64,000 nucleotides of DNA, from contig NZ_CP036425.1 of NCBI RefSeq assembly GCF_007747445.1, positions 4,227,169 to 4,291,168 of the forward strand. Reading direction: 5' to 3'. This document shows positions 18,265-27,578 of this stretch, one piece after another. Both the position numbers and the translations under genes were made by a program. The notes beneath the pieces are model-generated. The model was not told the DNA's origin and made no database searches. It worked only from the letters and a program-made list of their open reading frames with translations. How positions within the stretch are numbered: the first letter of the stretch is position 1; every line of letters starts with the position of its first letter. This DNA comes from Poriferisphaera corsica (GTDB lineage Bacteria; Planctomycetota; Phycisphaerae; Phycisphaerales; Phycisphaeraceae).

Positions 18265-20238
18265 TCAATGTTTCGCAGTCAAATGATCATGTATTAGTTT
18301 AATCGTGATATTACACACTAGCCCTTCCACCGGATATATAATCTCTAGTTTTCCCTGTAATTCATACTCAATTAAGCCACGCATTAATTTCGTACCCAGC
18401 CCCATTTTTGTTGGAGCAGATACCTCAGGACCTCCAATTTCAGTCCAACGAATTCGTAGTAAACTCTTTTTCTCATCAAACCACCACTCAAGCTTGATTC
18501 TACCATCGTAATTAGACAGCGCCCCATACTTCGCTGCATTCGCTGAAAGCTCATTCAATGTCATACACAACGGTGAACACGTTCGACTAGGTAGTACAAG
18601 ATGATCCCCAAGAATTTCAATTCTCTCCGCACCCTCGCGGCAATGTGCTCCCAAAACCAATCCAACCAACTTATGTAAATCAACACCTTCCCATTTTGAC
18701 GCCGCCAAAGCTTCGTGCGTTTTTGCCATCGCTCTAACACGACTCAAAAATGACTCTCTAAATACTTCTAATGAAGTTGAGCGATTTAAAGTATGCTCAG
18801 CTAACGCTAGCACCTCTGCAAGATTATTTTTCACACGATGATCCAATTCTTGCATCATCGTTTTTTGCCTAATCTCCGTTCGTTTACGCTCTGTAATATC
18901 TTGAATTAAGGCGATCGTCTGAGATAAAACACCATCCGCCCGTCGTAATGCTCTTACCGACGTAATCGCATAAATCACGCGGCCATCTCGACATGTATAC
19001 CGCTTATCAATCGTTATTCCATCCATATGACCGTCGACTATCTTCGAAAACGCCCTAATACTATCTTTCAAATCATCCGGATATGTGATTGCTGTCCAAG
19101 ACGTTTGTTTCAACTGTTCCGCCGTATACCCCGTCATTCGACATAGTTCATCGTTTACCTCAAGAAACCTCCCTTCACCATCCGTCATCGCCATGCCCAC
19201 AATCCCCAGTTCAAAATACCGCCTGAAATGCTCTTCGCTTTCACGAAGCGCAATCTCTGTCAATTTGTGCTCTTCTAACTCACGTCGCAACTCTTCGGTT
19301 CTGGCCTGCACCTTCTGTCTCAACAAACGGTTCCACATCAACACCGCAACAACAACAATAATCAGCCCAACAATGACACCTACGACAATCAATAGAAGCT
19401 GGGGCCAAATATAATACCCCTCCGTTTGTAGATTCACCCACTTACGTTCTATATCATCTCGATCTGCATCTGAAATCGCATTCAACCCCTTATTCAAAAT
19501 GACATTCAGCGTTCGTAAATCTCTACGAGAACCGATTCGGATGTTGTATTCCAGCGGGGTACGACCCACCACCCGTAACTTCGGCAACACCAGTTCATCT
19601 ATGTAATACGAACTAGAAGCTAAATCACCGACAAACACGTCATACTTATGAAATGCCACTCCTTCCAAACCACTTTTGTCATCAATCACGCCGATTATTT
19701 CTAATTCCGGATAACGACTTCGCAGATAATCACTGATCGCCGAACCGCGCACTGAAGCAATCCGCCGCCCTTTCAAATCCTCTAACCGTAAATCTTCCCG
19801 CATCTCACTCGTACCAATAATCACCACCTGCACAGTAAAATAGCTGTCCGTAAACAACAGATATCTTGCCCGTTGCGGATTCTCATTGATCGTAGATATA
19901 ACATCGATTTCCCTTGCCTTTGCCGCCTCCAACACCTCCGACCATGTGTCATAAAACACATGCTCAAAATTGAGCCCCGTTACCTCAGAAATACGATCTA
20001 TATAATCCCGCCCAATCCCAACCTCTTCGCCACGATCATTAAAAAAGATAAATGGCGGCCAATCTGGCGCGCAACCAATGCGTATCACTGGATGATCTCG
20101 TATCCAGGCTTCTTGCTCCGCTGTCAATACAACGGGCCGTGTCTCTACCTCCTCCTCACCAAAAACTGCCCCATGACACAGCAATACCACCGCAGCAATA
20201 CTTACAACCATTACCCAAATAGCGCGATATCTAAACAT
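18265..20238 (-). CDS. Sensor histidine kinase, paralogue (SBP_bac_3, PAS, HisKA_2)
   Basis: A 657-residue receptor with the same architecture as its downstream neighbour. A cleavable signal (ending near HGAVFGEE) precedes an SBP_bac_3 domain starting IRIGCAPDWPPFIFFNDRG; a strong membrane helix lies at about 275-300; a coiled-coil linker, a PAS domain (EEHFRRYFELGIVGMAMTDG onward) with a PAC tail, and a HisKA_2 core with MQELDHRVKNNLAEVLALA follow. The ATPase N-box is NELSANAAKYG. In HisKA_2/HWE kinases the partner is often a receiver-only or PhyR-type regulator encoded elsewhere. ATG 20238 is preferred over GTG 20253 since AGGCGA lies in front of it. Both genes read in the same direction with a 190-base gap. 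Confidence 0.88.
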   Translation of the reverse strand: MFRYRAIWVMVVSIAAVVLLCHGAVFGEEEVETRPVVLTAEQEAWIRDHPVIRIGCAPDWPPFIFFNDRGEEVGIGRDYIDRISEVTGLNFEHVFYDTWSEVLEAAKAREIDVISTINENPQRARYLLFTDSYFTVQVVIIGTSEMREDLRLEDLKGRRIASVRGSAISDYLRSRYPELEIIGVIDDKSGLEGVAFHKYDVFVGDLASSSYYIDELVLPKLRVVGRTPLEYNIRIGSRRDLRTLNVILNKGLNAISDADRDDIERKWVNLQTEGYYIWPQLLLIVVGVIVGLIIVVVAVLMWNRLLRQKVQARTEELRRELEEHKLTEIALRESEEHFRRYFELGIVGMAMTDGEGRFLEVNDELCRMTGYTAEQLKQTSWTAITYPDDLKDSIRAFSKIVDGHMDGITIDKRYTCRDGRVIYAITSVRALRRADGVLSQTIALIQDITERKRTEIRQKTMMQELDHRVKNNLAEVLALAEHTLNRSTSLEVFRESFLSRVRAMAKTHEALAASKWEGVDLHKLVGLVLGAHCREGAERIEILGDHLVLPSRTCSPLCMTLNELSANAAKYGALSNYDGRIKLEWWFDEKKSLLRIRWTEIGGPEVSAPTKMGLGTKLMRGLIEYELQGKLEIIYPVEGLVCNITIKLIHDHLTAKH

Positions 20239-20706
20239 CAAGTCGCCTAACACACTCGTTCACTCTGCAAACATCCAACTGAATCACACATCCATATATA
20301 TATATGCCTGCTTCTATTCACAACCCCCTCTCACCCATCCTCACCACCCTTTGCATCGACAATATCATCCCCATCCAAACAATACCCCGACTAAACATCA
20401 CACCAACCAAGATATAAAGCAAGCATTAATCGATTACCTCCTCAATCCTGCTCGCCATCATAGATCATCAACTATTCACTGTCATCAGTCTTTTTATATC
20501 CCAATACTGCATCTAGCTCATCCCCAAATCCCCCACAATCTCACCCCGTACACGTATACCTCTGACTTGTTTTAGCACCCCATTCGCCTAATTTTGCCCC
20601 AACCCCCTCTAACCTGATATAAATGTTGTTCTGTAAGAGTAAACCAACCCAAACATCGCCCAAACTGTGCGATATCGGTCATACATAATTAACCGGAGAC
20701 CAAACC
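20239..20706. other. Intergenic, C-rich, divergent from leuB
   Basis: 468 bases without a supported gene. It contains a short (TA) run near 20294-20305 and strongly C-rich, G-poor + strand composition. A CCGGAGA ribosome-binding site sits before the leuB start. No riboswitch or leader peptide for leucine attenuation was recognised. Confidence 0.45.
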
Positions 20707-21801
20707 ATGACACTCAACCTCGCCATCGTCGGCGGTGACGGCACTGGCCCAGAAGTTGTCGCTGAAGGACTCAGAGTCCTTAAAGCTGTTTCTGAACTCG
20801 AAAACTTCAACTACACCACCAAAGATTTCGACTTCGGCGGCGAACGCTACATGAAAACTGGCGAAGTCCTCTCCGATGCCGACATCGAAGAACTCAAAAA
20901 CTACGACGCTATCTTCCTCGGCGCCGTCGGCCACCCCGACGTCAAACCAGGCATCCTCGAAAAAGGATTGCTCCTCAAGATGCGCTTCGACCTCGATCAA
21001 TACATCAACCTTCGCCCAGTTAAACTCTACGAAGGCATCGAAACACCACTCGCCAACAAAACACCCAAAGACATCGACTTCGTCTGCGTTCGCGAAAACA
21101 CCGAAGATCTCTACTGTGGTAACGGCGGCACAGCTCGTAAAAATACACCACACGAAATCTCAACTCAGGAAATGATCGCTACACGCTTCGGCGCAGAACG
21201 CTGCCTCCGCTACGCTTTCGATCTCGCTCGATCCCGTAAAGCAGCCGGCTACCCCGGCATCCTCACACTCGTTCACAAAACCAATGTTCTCACCTTCTGT
21301 GGCGATACATGGTTCCGTGCATTCAACGAAATCGGCGAAGCCGACTACCCAGACATTGAGCGCGACTACCACCACGTCGACGCATGCTGTATGTACATGG
21401 CCACCAAACCCGAAATCTACGACGTCGTCGTCGTACCCAACATGTTCGGCGACATCATCACCGACCTCGGCGCAGCAATCGCCGGCGGCATGGGCATCGC
21501 ATCATCAGGCAACATCAACCCTGACAAAGACAACAATAACCCATCCATGTTCGAACCCGTACACGGCTCATCCCCCGACATCGCTGGCCAAAACAAAGCC
21601 AACCCGCTTGCTGCCATCGACTCACTCGCCATCCTCCTCCAAGAGTCTGGCCGCAAAAAAGACAACACAACCCTCATCAAAGCTGGCGAGCGCATCGCAA
21701 AAGCCGTCCAATCCGTCACGCACAACTTCACCGGCAAGCGTCTCGATCGCTCCGGATACTCAACCACTGAAATCGGCGACATGGTCATTGCCGCACTCTA
21801 A
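20707..21801 (+). CDS. leuB: 3-Isopropylmalate dehydrogenase (actinobacterial-like LeuB)
   Basis: A 364-residue beta-decarboxylating dehydrogenase. It starts LNLAIVGGDGTGPEVVAEG, has the substrate-loop arginines in LLLKMRFDLDQYINLRPVKLY (about 89-109), the ENTEDLY segment, the Lys-Thr-Asn of VHKTNVLTF, and the metal-binding aspartates in NMFGDIITDLGAAIAGG. The LLLKxRFxLDxxxNLRP form is that of the LeuB group common in actinobacteria; tartrate dehydrogenase-like enzymes are the nearest alternative. It oxidises 3-isopropylmalate to 2-ketoisocaproate with NAD in leucine synthesis. leuA and leuCD are not here. Codons strongly prefer C at third positions. Confidence 0.85.
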   Translation: MTLNLAIVGGDGTGPEVVAEGLRVLKAVSELENFNYTTKDFDFGGERYMKTGEVLSDADIEELKNYDAIFLGAVGHPDVKPGILEKGLLLKMRFDLDQYINLRPVKLYEGIETPLANKTPKDIDFVCVRENTEDLYCGNGGTARKNTPHEISTQEMIATRFGAERCLRYAFDLARSRKAAGYPGILTLVHKTNVLTFCGDTWFRAFNEIGEADYPDIERDYHHVDACCMYMATKPEIYDVVVVPNMFGDIITDLGAAIAGGMGIASSGNINPDKDNNNPSMFEPVHGSSPDIAGQNKANPLAAIDSLAILLQESGRKKDNTTLIKAGERIAKAVQSVTHNFTGKRLDRSGYSTTEIGDMVIAAL

Positions 21802-21828
21802 CTCTTCGTTAGACTACAAACATCAAAC

Positions 21829-21860
21829 AAAAAGCCCATGCAAAAACGCATGGGCTTTTT
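21829..21860. terminator. Bidirectional terminator between leuB and the porin gene
   Basis: AAAAAGCCCATGC and GCATGGGCTTTTT form a perfect 13-bp stem. It can serve both convergent genes. Confidence 0.92.
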
Positions 21861-21881
21861 CCATAGAAATATCCCGTTCAA

Positions 21882-23114
21882 CTAAAAACTAAATTCAGCC
21901 CGCAATGTAGTCACCAATGCGTCCTTTCCCTCTTCGCCACCCGGATTCGCGATCCACTGGACGTCTGGCTTCAAACTCATCCAATCCCATAACACCGCTT
22001 TATAAAAAACCTCTGCCGCAAACTCTCCATCCCCCTCAAGTCCTGCATCATCACTAAACCCCACCCACGTACCCATCACACCACATACATCCTCACCCCG
22101 CCCTTCAATCAACCCCTGATATACAAAGCCCATACCAATATGCTGATCAATCTCCGCCACTGCATCATCCGCATAACCAAACATCCCAAACATACTCAAC
22201 CCCTCATCACCACCAATTTCCTCCCGGTATAGCGCCTGATCAAATACCGCATACATTCCATCAGTCCCTTCCTCTACTCCTTGACCATCCAACCTCTGAA
22301 CATCTCCTGTAAACCGCCACACCCCAACGCCAAACCTTCCCTCCAATCCATTTCGCAACTTCCAGTTCATCCCGCCCTCTGCAATCAAATACAAATCCCC
22401 CTGCCCATCAATAAAACTGCTCGGCCCGCGCAATCCCGTCCTGATACCCTGCATATTCGAACCATCAAAAATCCCCACACTCATATATACAGGATTATCT
22501 TCCGTTGCCCGCATATACACCGACCCACCAAAAGCTGTCTCAGGATACGTCGGCAACCCCAGCGTCGTTGGGCTAAACCCCGCAGATGAATTCACAAACT
22601 CTCCCCCATAGTCAACAAACCCAAAATCCGCATTCACATCTATCTTCCCCATCTTCATCGCAAATCGGCCCAACTCATCCAGCTCCTGCTCCCACCATAC
22701 CTCACTAATCTGTGCTCTGTTATCGCCGAAATCAATATTCGAAAACGCCTGTGCATCTCCTGTTAAGACCTCGCTGCCATCGTCCCCACTAATGGACTGC
22801 ATCAACACGTACGCATTTGCTCCTTTTAGCCCGAACATCTTCTCAAGGTCTATCCCCACACCCACATCCACCAATGACCGTAGCGCATCAGCACTAGTAC
22901 TCACCCCACCCATCAAATTCATCGAATAATCAATTGTGACACCCACCTCTACCTCCACCCCTCGATCCGCCAGAGCTTCTCGCTCCATCACCACCCAATC
23001 CCAAATAGGTACCGAAATCACCGCCTCCTCTGTCACCTGTCCCTGAACATCCCCATTTCCCATACTCAGCCCTGCCAGCAACCCCAACACACCGAAAACT
23101 GTTTTGTGATACAT
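21882..23114 (-). CDS. Carbohydrate-selective porin, OprB-like
   Basis: A 410-residue outer-membrane protein. A signal peptide (MYHKTVFGVLGLLAGLSMG, cleavage near VQGQ) precedes alternating amphipathic beta strands with many Gly and aromatic residues and ends with a terminal Phe (AEFSF), the usual beta-barrel assembly signal. The GANAYVLMQSISGDD, SEVWWEQEL and KMGKIDVNADF segments and the VDYGGEFVNSSAGFSPTT stretch fit the OprB family, which passes sugars across the outer membrane. ATG 23114 has GGAG 6 bases upstream; the frame extends to a TTG at 23126. The divergent TetR gene upstream might control it. Confidence 0.75.
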   Translation of the reverse strand: MYHKTVFGVLGLLAGLSMGNGDVQGQVTEEAVISVPIWDWVVMEREALADRGVEVEVGVTIDYSMNLMGGVSTSADALRSLVDVGVGIDLEKMFGLKGANAYVLMQSISGDDGSEVLTGDAQAFSNIDFGDNRAQISEVWWEQELDELGRFAMKMGKIDVNADFGFVDYGGEFVNSSAGFSPTTLGLPTYPETAFGGSVYMRATEDNPVYMSVGIFDGSNMQGIRTGLRGPSSFIDGQGDLYLIAEGGMNWKLRNGLEGRFGVGVWRFTGDVQRLDGQGVEEGTDGMYAVFDQALYREEIGGDEGLSMFGMFGYADDAVAEIDQHIGMGFVYQGLIEGRGEDVCGVMGTWVGFSDDAGLEGDGEFAAEVFYKAVLWDWMSLKPDVQWIANPGGEEGKDALVTTLRAEFSF

Positions 23115-23432
23115 CGAAATCTCCAAATAGTATTATTTTGATATATCAACTTCTTTTATTTGATTTGTCAAATTTCTATCGCAAAATGTAAACCTATCAC
23201 AGCTCAGAATGCCAGAATCCTTTGATTCTTCCCTTTAATTCAATCCACTCCTTAACCCCCAATCAATCAGTTCATGCTCTTGACGAGCATTCACTACCAA
23301 AGGTGTACACCTGGGCTGACGCCGACGACTCAATCAAAACAGAATTCATAAAATCCTAACTCGCTTATAAATGATGACTTATATTTTTAGTTAAGATTGT
23401 GCCTACTTAGCATAAAACTTTATATGAGACTG

Positions 23433-23461
23433 TCGACCGATCGATCGATCGAATCTATAAT
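23433..23461 (+). promoter_or_regulatory. Promoter with embedded palindromic operator for the TetR gene
   Basis: TCGACC (4 of 6 to -35) at 23433-23438 is followed after 17 bases by a perfect TATAAT at 23456-23461. The 14-bp palindrome CGATCGATCGATCG (23438-23451) fills the spacer. A repressor bound there would block RNA polymerase, which is the usual layout for TetR autoregulation. The downstream gene has an AGGAGA ribosome-binding site. Confidence 0.6.
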
Positions 23462-23491
23462 GCACGGAGACCGAATTTCAGGAGAATTGCC

Positions 23492-24106
23492 ATGACTGAC
23501 AGCAAAAGCAAAACCGTTGATACACAAACAAAGATCATTGAGGCCGCGCTCGACATCCTCACTACTCAAGGACATACCGCCCTCACTAGCGGCTCACTCA
23601 CTAATGCTCTAAATATCAGCAAAGGCACCCTCTTCCATCACTTCCAAGACATGGACGCCATCCTACTTGGCGTACTCGAGCATCTCGTCAACGAGATCAA
23701 TCAACAAGTCCAAGGCCGCGATCATAAAGACCTATGGGCATTCATTGATGCAAACATCCAAATCACATACGAAGCTCTCGAAAAATACCAAGGCGTCTTC
23801 GCCACACTCATGTACTTCATCGCTCAAGCACCACACAAACCTGATTTTCAATCACGTCTCAGAAACCACATGGATACCGAACTAAACAAATGGAAAGCGT
23901 CATTCTTCAAGCACATGCCCACCACCATCACTGAGAAAGAAAAAGATCACATTGTGCGCATGATCGACATGCACTTCGGCGGCGCATGCATCCATCATTT
24001 TATTTATAACGATCCCAAGCATTACCGCGAGATCTCAGAAGAATTCCTCGACATCATTGCTTCGTACCTTGATCACAACAAGCCGCAGAAACATAACTCT
24101 CAATAA
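23492..24106 (+). CDS. TetR/AcrR-family transcriptional regulator
   Basis: A 204-residue regulator. Residues about 11-57 form the TetR DNA-binding domain: IIEAALDILTTQGHTALTSG, then LTNALNISKGTLFHHF, in which SKGTLFHHF is the typical recognition-helix end. The helical C-terminal part (about 65-200) would bind an unknown small ligand. AGGAGAATTGCC precedes the ATG. Its probable operator lies between the -35 and -10 of its own promoter. The divergent OprB-like porin gene, 377 bases away, is a possible target. The stop codon directly abuts that of the converging gene downstream. Confidence 0.9.
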   Translation: MTDSKSKTVDTQTKIIEAALDILTTQGHTALTSGSLTNALNISKGTLFHHFQDMDAILLGVLEHLVNEINQQVQGRDHKDLWAFIDANIQITYEALEKYQGVFATLMYFIAQAPHKPDFQSRLRNHMDTELNKWKASFFKHMPTTITEKEKDHIVRMIDMHFGGACIHHFIYNDPKHYREISEEFLDIIASYLDHNKPQKHNSQ

Positions 24107-24844
24107 CTACACCGCAATCAAATCACAATACCAAAACCCCATTTTACTTGGCTCTTCATCCCTACCACCACACAAAGAATCATCATCTCCCTCTCCCTCT
24201 GGCTTGTGATACTCACGATAAACCTTCTCACCAATCTCGATCCGTACCCCTTTTTTCATATGCGGCCCGTCATAGACAAACGAATGAAATTCCCCATGCT
24301 CCCCGCACGCATCAACTCCCTCAGGTAGCTCTGCAAAAAACCCCGCGTCCATCTCCCGACCCACCCATGCCTCACCCATCGCCTCATCACTCACACAACT
24401 CGTCACACCCTTGAATCCCTGCTCAACAAATCGTCCTGCAAGCATCTTTGTATCAAGTTTCCAAAGTGGGAATAGTCCTTCAAAACCCGCACTTCTTAGC
24501 TTTTGCTCACGATACGCCCGCAAATCCTCCAGAAATATATCACCAAATATCGACACACCCACGCCCTGCGCCCTGAGTCCCATCATCGCCTCATTCATCC
24601 CGCGCTCATACGCCGCCATCGTCGGCTCGTCACTCAGCTTCACCTTCACTAAAGGCAAACCAATCGCCGCCGCCTGCTCATCAAGCAAAGCTTCCCTCAC
24701 ACCATGCATACTCACCCGCCCATGCGTCTCGTTCAACGTTGTTAATAGCGACACCACCTCAACCTCTCCCCGCCTCATCACGTCAAAAAGCGCCAGCGAA
24801 CTATCCTTACCACCGCTCCAGTTCATCACCGCTTTCATCTTCAT
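24107..24844 (-). CDS. Dph6-related ATP pyrophosphatase (diphthine-ammonia ligase family)
   Basis: About 245 residues. The N-terminus KAVMNWSGGKDSSLALFDV contains the SGGKDS PP-loop of ATP pyrophosphatases, which adenylate a substrate before amidation or thiolation. Later segments, SIFGDIFLEDLRAYREQ, GLFPLWKLDT and GEHGEFHSFVYDGP, are the conserved Dph6/MJ0570-type motifs. Archaeal and eukaryotic Dph6 amidates diphthine on elongation factor 2, which bacteria lack, so the bacterial homologue must act on something else, still unclear. The start could be ATG 24859, 24844 or 24838; the family normally begins just before KAV. It ends base-to-base against the TetR gene. Confidence 0.85.
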   Translation of the reverse strand: MKMKAVMNWSGGKDSSLALFDVMRRGEVEVVSLLTTLNETHGRVSMHGVREALLDEQAAAIGLPLVKVKLSDEPTMAAYERGMNEAMMGLRAQGVGVSIFGDIFLEDLRAYREQKLRSAGFEGLFPLWKLDTKMLAGRFVEQGFKGVTSCVSDEAMGEAWVGREMDAGFFAELPEGVDACGEHGEFHSFVYDGPHMKKGVRIEIGEKVYREYHKPEGEGDDDSLCGGRDEEPSKMGFWYCDLIAV

Positions 24845-24870
24845 AAGCCGTCCCATCATCCAATCAATAT

Positions 24871-24896
24871 AAAAAGGCGCCCATTTGGACGCCTTT
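24871..24896 (-). terminator. Terminator of the flotillin operon
   Basis: Read on the minus strand, AAAGGCG(T) and (G)CGCCTTTTT pair around a short loop; the T-rich side is downstream of flotillin. It lies between the flotillin stop and the start of the Dph6-like gene. Confidence 0.7.
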
Positions 24897-24924
24897 CAAT
24901 TTTATCAAGCTTTCGACAATGGTC

Positions 24925-26547
24925 TTAACTCTCTTCATCCGCAACCGGCACAGCTTCAAACGTCGTACGCCCTGCATCCGATGACTTCGTATCCGCAACC
25001 TGACCAAGCACCTTCGGCAAGTCAATCCCTGCCTGCTGAGCTAACTCATGCATCGGCGGCAACGCGCCCATCAAGCCCCGCAAAAATGAGCCCGTCGAGC
25101 CCGTTGGCACCGTCTCACCATCGCCCGATCCGCCACCACTACCAGAATCCCAAACCGTAATCTTATCGATCTTGAGATTCTGAATCGCCTTAACCTGTTC
25201 AGCAACAAGCTCTGGCAATTTCTCAATAATCAGCAGCGACGGCGCCAAATCTTTACGGTCACCACAAACTTCAATCAGCCTGTTATAACCCTCAGCCTTC
25301 GCTTCAAGTACCTTCTGCATACCCTCAGCCTCAGCCTGATACTTCGCCAAAATCGCGTCCGCCTCACCCTTCGCAATCCTGCGTTGACGTTCAGCTTCCG
25401 CCTCAGCCTGGATCTCAATCTTACGCTGTTCAATCATCTGCTGCGCAACTTCTTCCTTCTCAAGCCGCGCCAATTCCTGCTGCTTCTCTGCCTCAAGAAC
25501 ATCTTTCGCAGCATTCGCTGTCGCAACCTCACCGCGGCGTTTCGCCTCCGCTTTGCGCTCCTCAAGTGTTGCCTTGTAATCCGCAATTTCCGCCTGCGAT
25601 TTATTCTCACCTTCAACCGCACTGGCTTCGAGTGTCGCAACCTCAATACGCTGCTTGGATTCCGCAGCTTTTTTACCTTGCACCGCCTTCGCGTTCTGCT
25701 CCGCAACAGCGATCTGTTTCGCACGCTCAGCATTCGCCTCGCCCGCAATACCATCCGCTTCAAGCGAAGCAACCTTAATACGCTGATCACGCTCCGCTTG
25801 TTTCTGCCCCATATTCGATTGCGCGACCTGCTCAGCAACTAACACCTGCTTCTCACGATTCGCACTCGCTTCACCAATCGCACCGCCCTTATCAGCTTCC
25901 GCAACCTCGACCTTCGCCGTATTGATCGCTTCAGCCGCAGCCCTGCGGCCAATCGCGTCGATATACCCCGATTCATCAGTAATATCGCGAATATTCACGT
26001 TGATCACTTCAAGACCAACCTTCATCAGCTCGCTGTTCACGTTCTGATTAACCAACCCTAAGAATTTTTCACGGTCTTGGTTAATCTCTTCAATCGTCAG
26101 CGTCGCAATCACCAAACGCATCTGCCCAAGAATAATATCCCGCGCCTGTGTCGCGATATCAATCTCTGTCAGCCCCAGCAAACGCTCAGCAGCATTATTC
26201 ATAATGTCCGCTTCTGTCGAGATACCAATCGTAAACGTCGATGGCACATTCACGCGGATATTCTTCTTAGATAGCGCGTTCGTCAGATCAATTTCAATCG
26301 TCATTGGCTCAAGATTTAGATACGCATAATCCTGAATCAATGGCAAGATCAATGCGCCACCACCATGCAAACACTTCGCTGTTCGCTCTCCTCCCACACT
26401 ACCATAAACCACTAACACTTTATTAGACGGACACCGTTTATACCTTGTCGCCGCATACATCGCGATAAACAAAAACACCGCAACCGCAACACCGATCACC
26501 GCAAAGACCAGCCCTTCGCCAGCCGCTAACATCATCATTCCCATCAT
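24925..26547 (-). CDS. Flotillin-family SPFH membrane scaffold protein
   Basis: A 540-residue flotillin. An N-terminal membrane helix (about 8-32) is followed by RCPSNKVLVVYG and an SPFH/Band 7 domain (about 35-215), then a long Glu/Ala-rich coiled coil (about 220-410) with repeated VAxxEAxA units, and a C-terminal domain with a Gly/Ser-rich loop. Flotillins oligomerise to organise membrane microdomains and affect fluidity and secretion. The upstream gene, 105 bases away on the same strand, is an NfeD-like membrane protein, the classic partner (as in the B. subtilis yuaF-floT pair), so the two form an operon ending at the hairpin near 24880. Confidence 0.93.
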   Translation of the reverse strand: MMGMMMLAAGEGLVFAVIGVAVAVFLFIAMYAATRYKRCPSNKVLVVYGSVGGERTAKCLHGGGALILPLIQDYAYLNLEPMTIEIDLTNALSKKNIRVNVPSTFTIGISTEADIMNNAAERLLGLTEIDIATQARDIILGQMRLVIATLTIEEINQDREKFLGLVNQNVNSELMKVGLEVINVNIRDITDESGYIDAIGRRAAAEAINTAKVEVAEADKGGAIGEASANREKQVLVAEQVAQSNMGQKQAERDQRIKVASLEADGIAGEANAERAKQIAVAEQNAKAVQGKKAAESKQRIEVATLEASAVEGENKSQAEIADYKATLEERKAEAKRRGEVATANAAKDVLEAEKQQELARLEKEEVAQQMIEQRKIEIQAEAEAERQRRIAKGEADAILAKYQAEAEGMQKVLEAKAEGYNRLIEVCGDRKDLAPSLLIIEKLPELVAEQVKAIQNLKIDKITVWDSGSGGGSGDGETVPTGSTGSFLRGLMGALPPMHELAQQAGIDLPKVLGQVADTKSSDAGRTTFEAVPVADEES

Positions 26548-26652
26548 ACGCTCCTTTATAGTTTCTATTTCATCTGCGCAGCCATGCCGCGCGCCCGGAT
26601 ATTCTTACCAATTTCTTGGCTATTGACGTTCTAAAATTCTTCAACACACAAA

Positions 26653-27291
26653 CTAACCTTGCCCAACGGCCTCATGACATGGCTTCACCCAAAACACCTC
26701 ATCATCCCCCACCTCAATTACCTCAACCATATCAAATGCATTCAACTCCGTTTCCCCCTTCGTCATCGCCTTCATCACCTTGCGGCGTCCCGATATCGAT
26801 ATTTCAATCTGCCCCATCCCCTTCGCACCTCCCGGAATCGTCAAATACACCTTCGCTGTTCGCCCAATCCCCGTCTTCACATCATACTCATTCGTGCCCT
26901 CTAGCCGCTTCACATACATAATCCCCACCGTTGATAGCAGCATCATTGCCATACCAAACCCCACCGACACCAACAAACTCATTGGCCCAGACAATCCAAA
27001 CGAGATTCTTGCAGCCAACCCCATCCAACCTGTCCCCATAAAAAACGCCGTTATCGACAGCAACGAAAACACATTAAATGACTCCCCTGTGTCCATCGCA
27101 TCAATGTCGTGTGCATCTAGTGCATCACCACCAATTAAATCCGTGTCAGTATCCCCACCCAACATCATCATTGCCATGCGGATTCCAAACAGAATCGTTG
27201 CAAACATCGCAATCGAAAAATAGATCATCGCATCAGTACCTGTCCCCAATGCACCATCCCAGCCCACAAAATCCAAAATAAATTCTCGCAT
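26653..27291 (-). CDS. NfeD-like membrane protein, flotillin partner
   Basis: A 212-residue protein with three or four membrane segments (about 22-44, 77-98, 103-125) and a soluble C-terminal region (about 135-205) with TGIGRTAKVYLTIPGGAKGMGQI, a pattern of short beta strands fitting the OB fold of NfeD/YuaF proteins. This domain is thought to contact flotillin at the membrane. Start is ATG 27291 (MREFILDF), with GACAGGCA just upstream. The gene is the first of the two-gene flotillin operon. Assignment rests on topology and context more than on a strong motif. Confidence 0.75.
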   Translation of the reverse strand: MREFILDFVGWDGALGTGTDAMIYFSIAMFATILFGIRMAMMMLGGDTDTDLIGGDALDAHDIDAMDTGESFNVFSLLSITAFFMGTGWMGLAARISFGLSGPMSLLVSVGFGMAMMLLSTVGIMYVKRLEGTNEYDVKTGIGRTAKVYLTIPGGAKGMGQIEISISGRRKVMKAMTKGETELNAFDMVEVIEVGDDEVFWVKPCHEAVGQG

Positions 27292-27513
27292 TGCCTGTCC
27301 TTCAATTAGCCTGTGATGCGTCTATATACAATCGCCTACAAAGCGAGTTACACAAAATACTTCGAAAGCTATCCGAAATTACCGCCCCCCATTATCCCCG
27401 TCAAGATCAATCTCTCCCCTGTTCCCACCCTCGCACCATCCATCATCATTATCCACAGTTCTGCGTATCATTTGCTCCACATTCATCGCTATAGCCCTCT
27501 TCCAATAAATAAA

Positions 27514-27547
27514 CAAGGGCCTGAGATATCGCAATCTCAGACCCTTG
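27514..27547 (-). terminator. Terminator of the pseudopilin gene at 27579
   Basis: CAAGGGTCTGAGAT and ATCTCAGGCCCTTG (minus strand) form a 14-bp stem with one mismatch, followed by TTTATTTATT. A perfect DnaA-box-like TTATCCACA at 27449-27457 in the same gap stands alone. Confidence 0.75.
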
Positions 27548-27578
27548 GATGCTTAAAACTTCGCAAATTATTTCGCTA

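Noticed and set aside
20294..20305. (TA) run upstream of leuB as a possible hypermutable switch
   Set aside because: Only about six dinucleotide units and far from any promoter element; too short to propose phase variation.
27449..27457. Perfect DnaA box TTATCCACA in the 27.3-27.5 kb gap
   Set aside because: Isolated, with no AT-rich unwinding region or other boxes.
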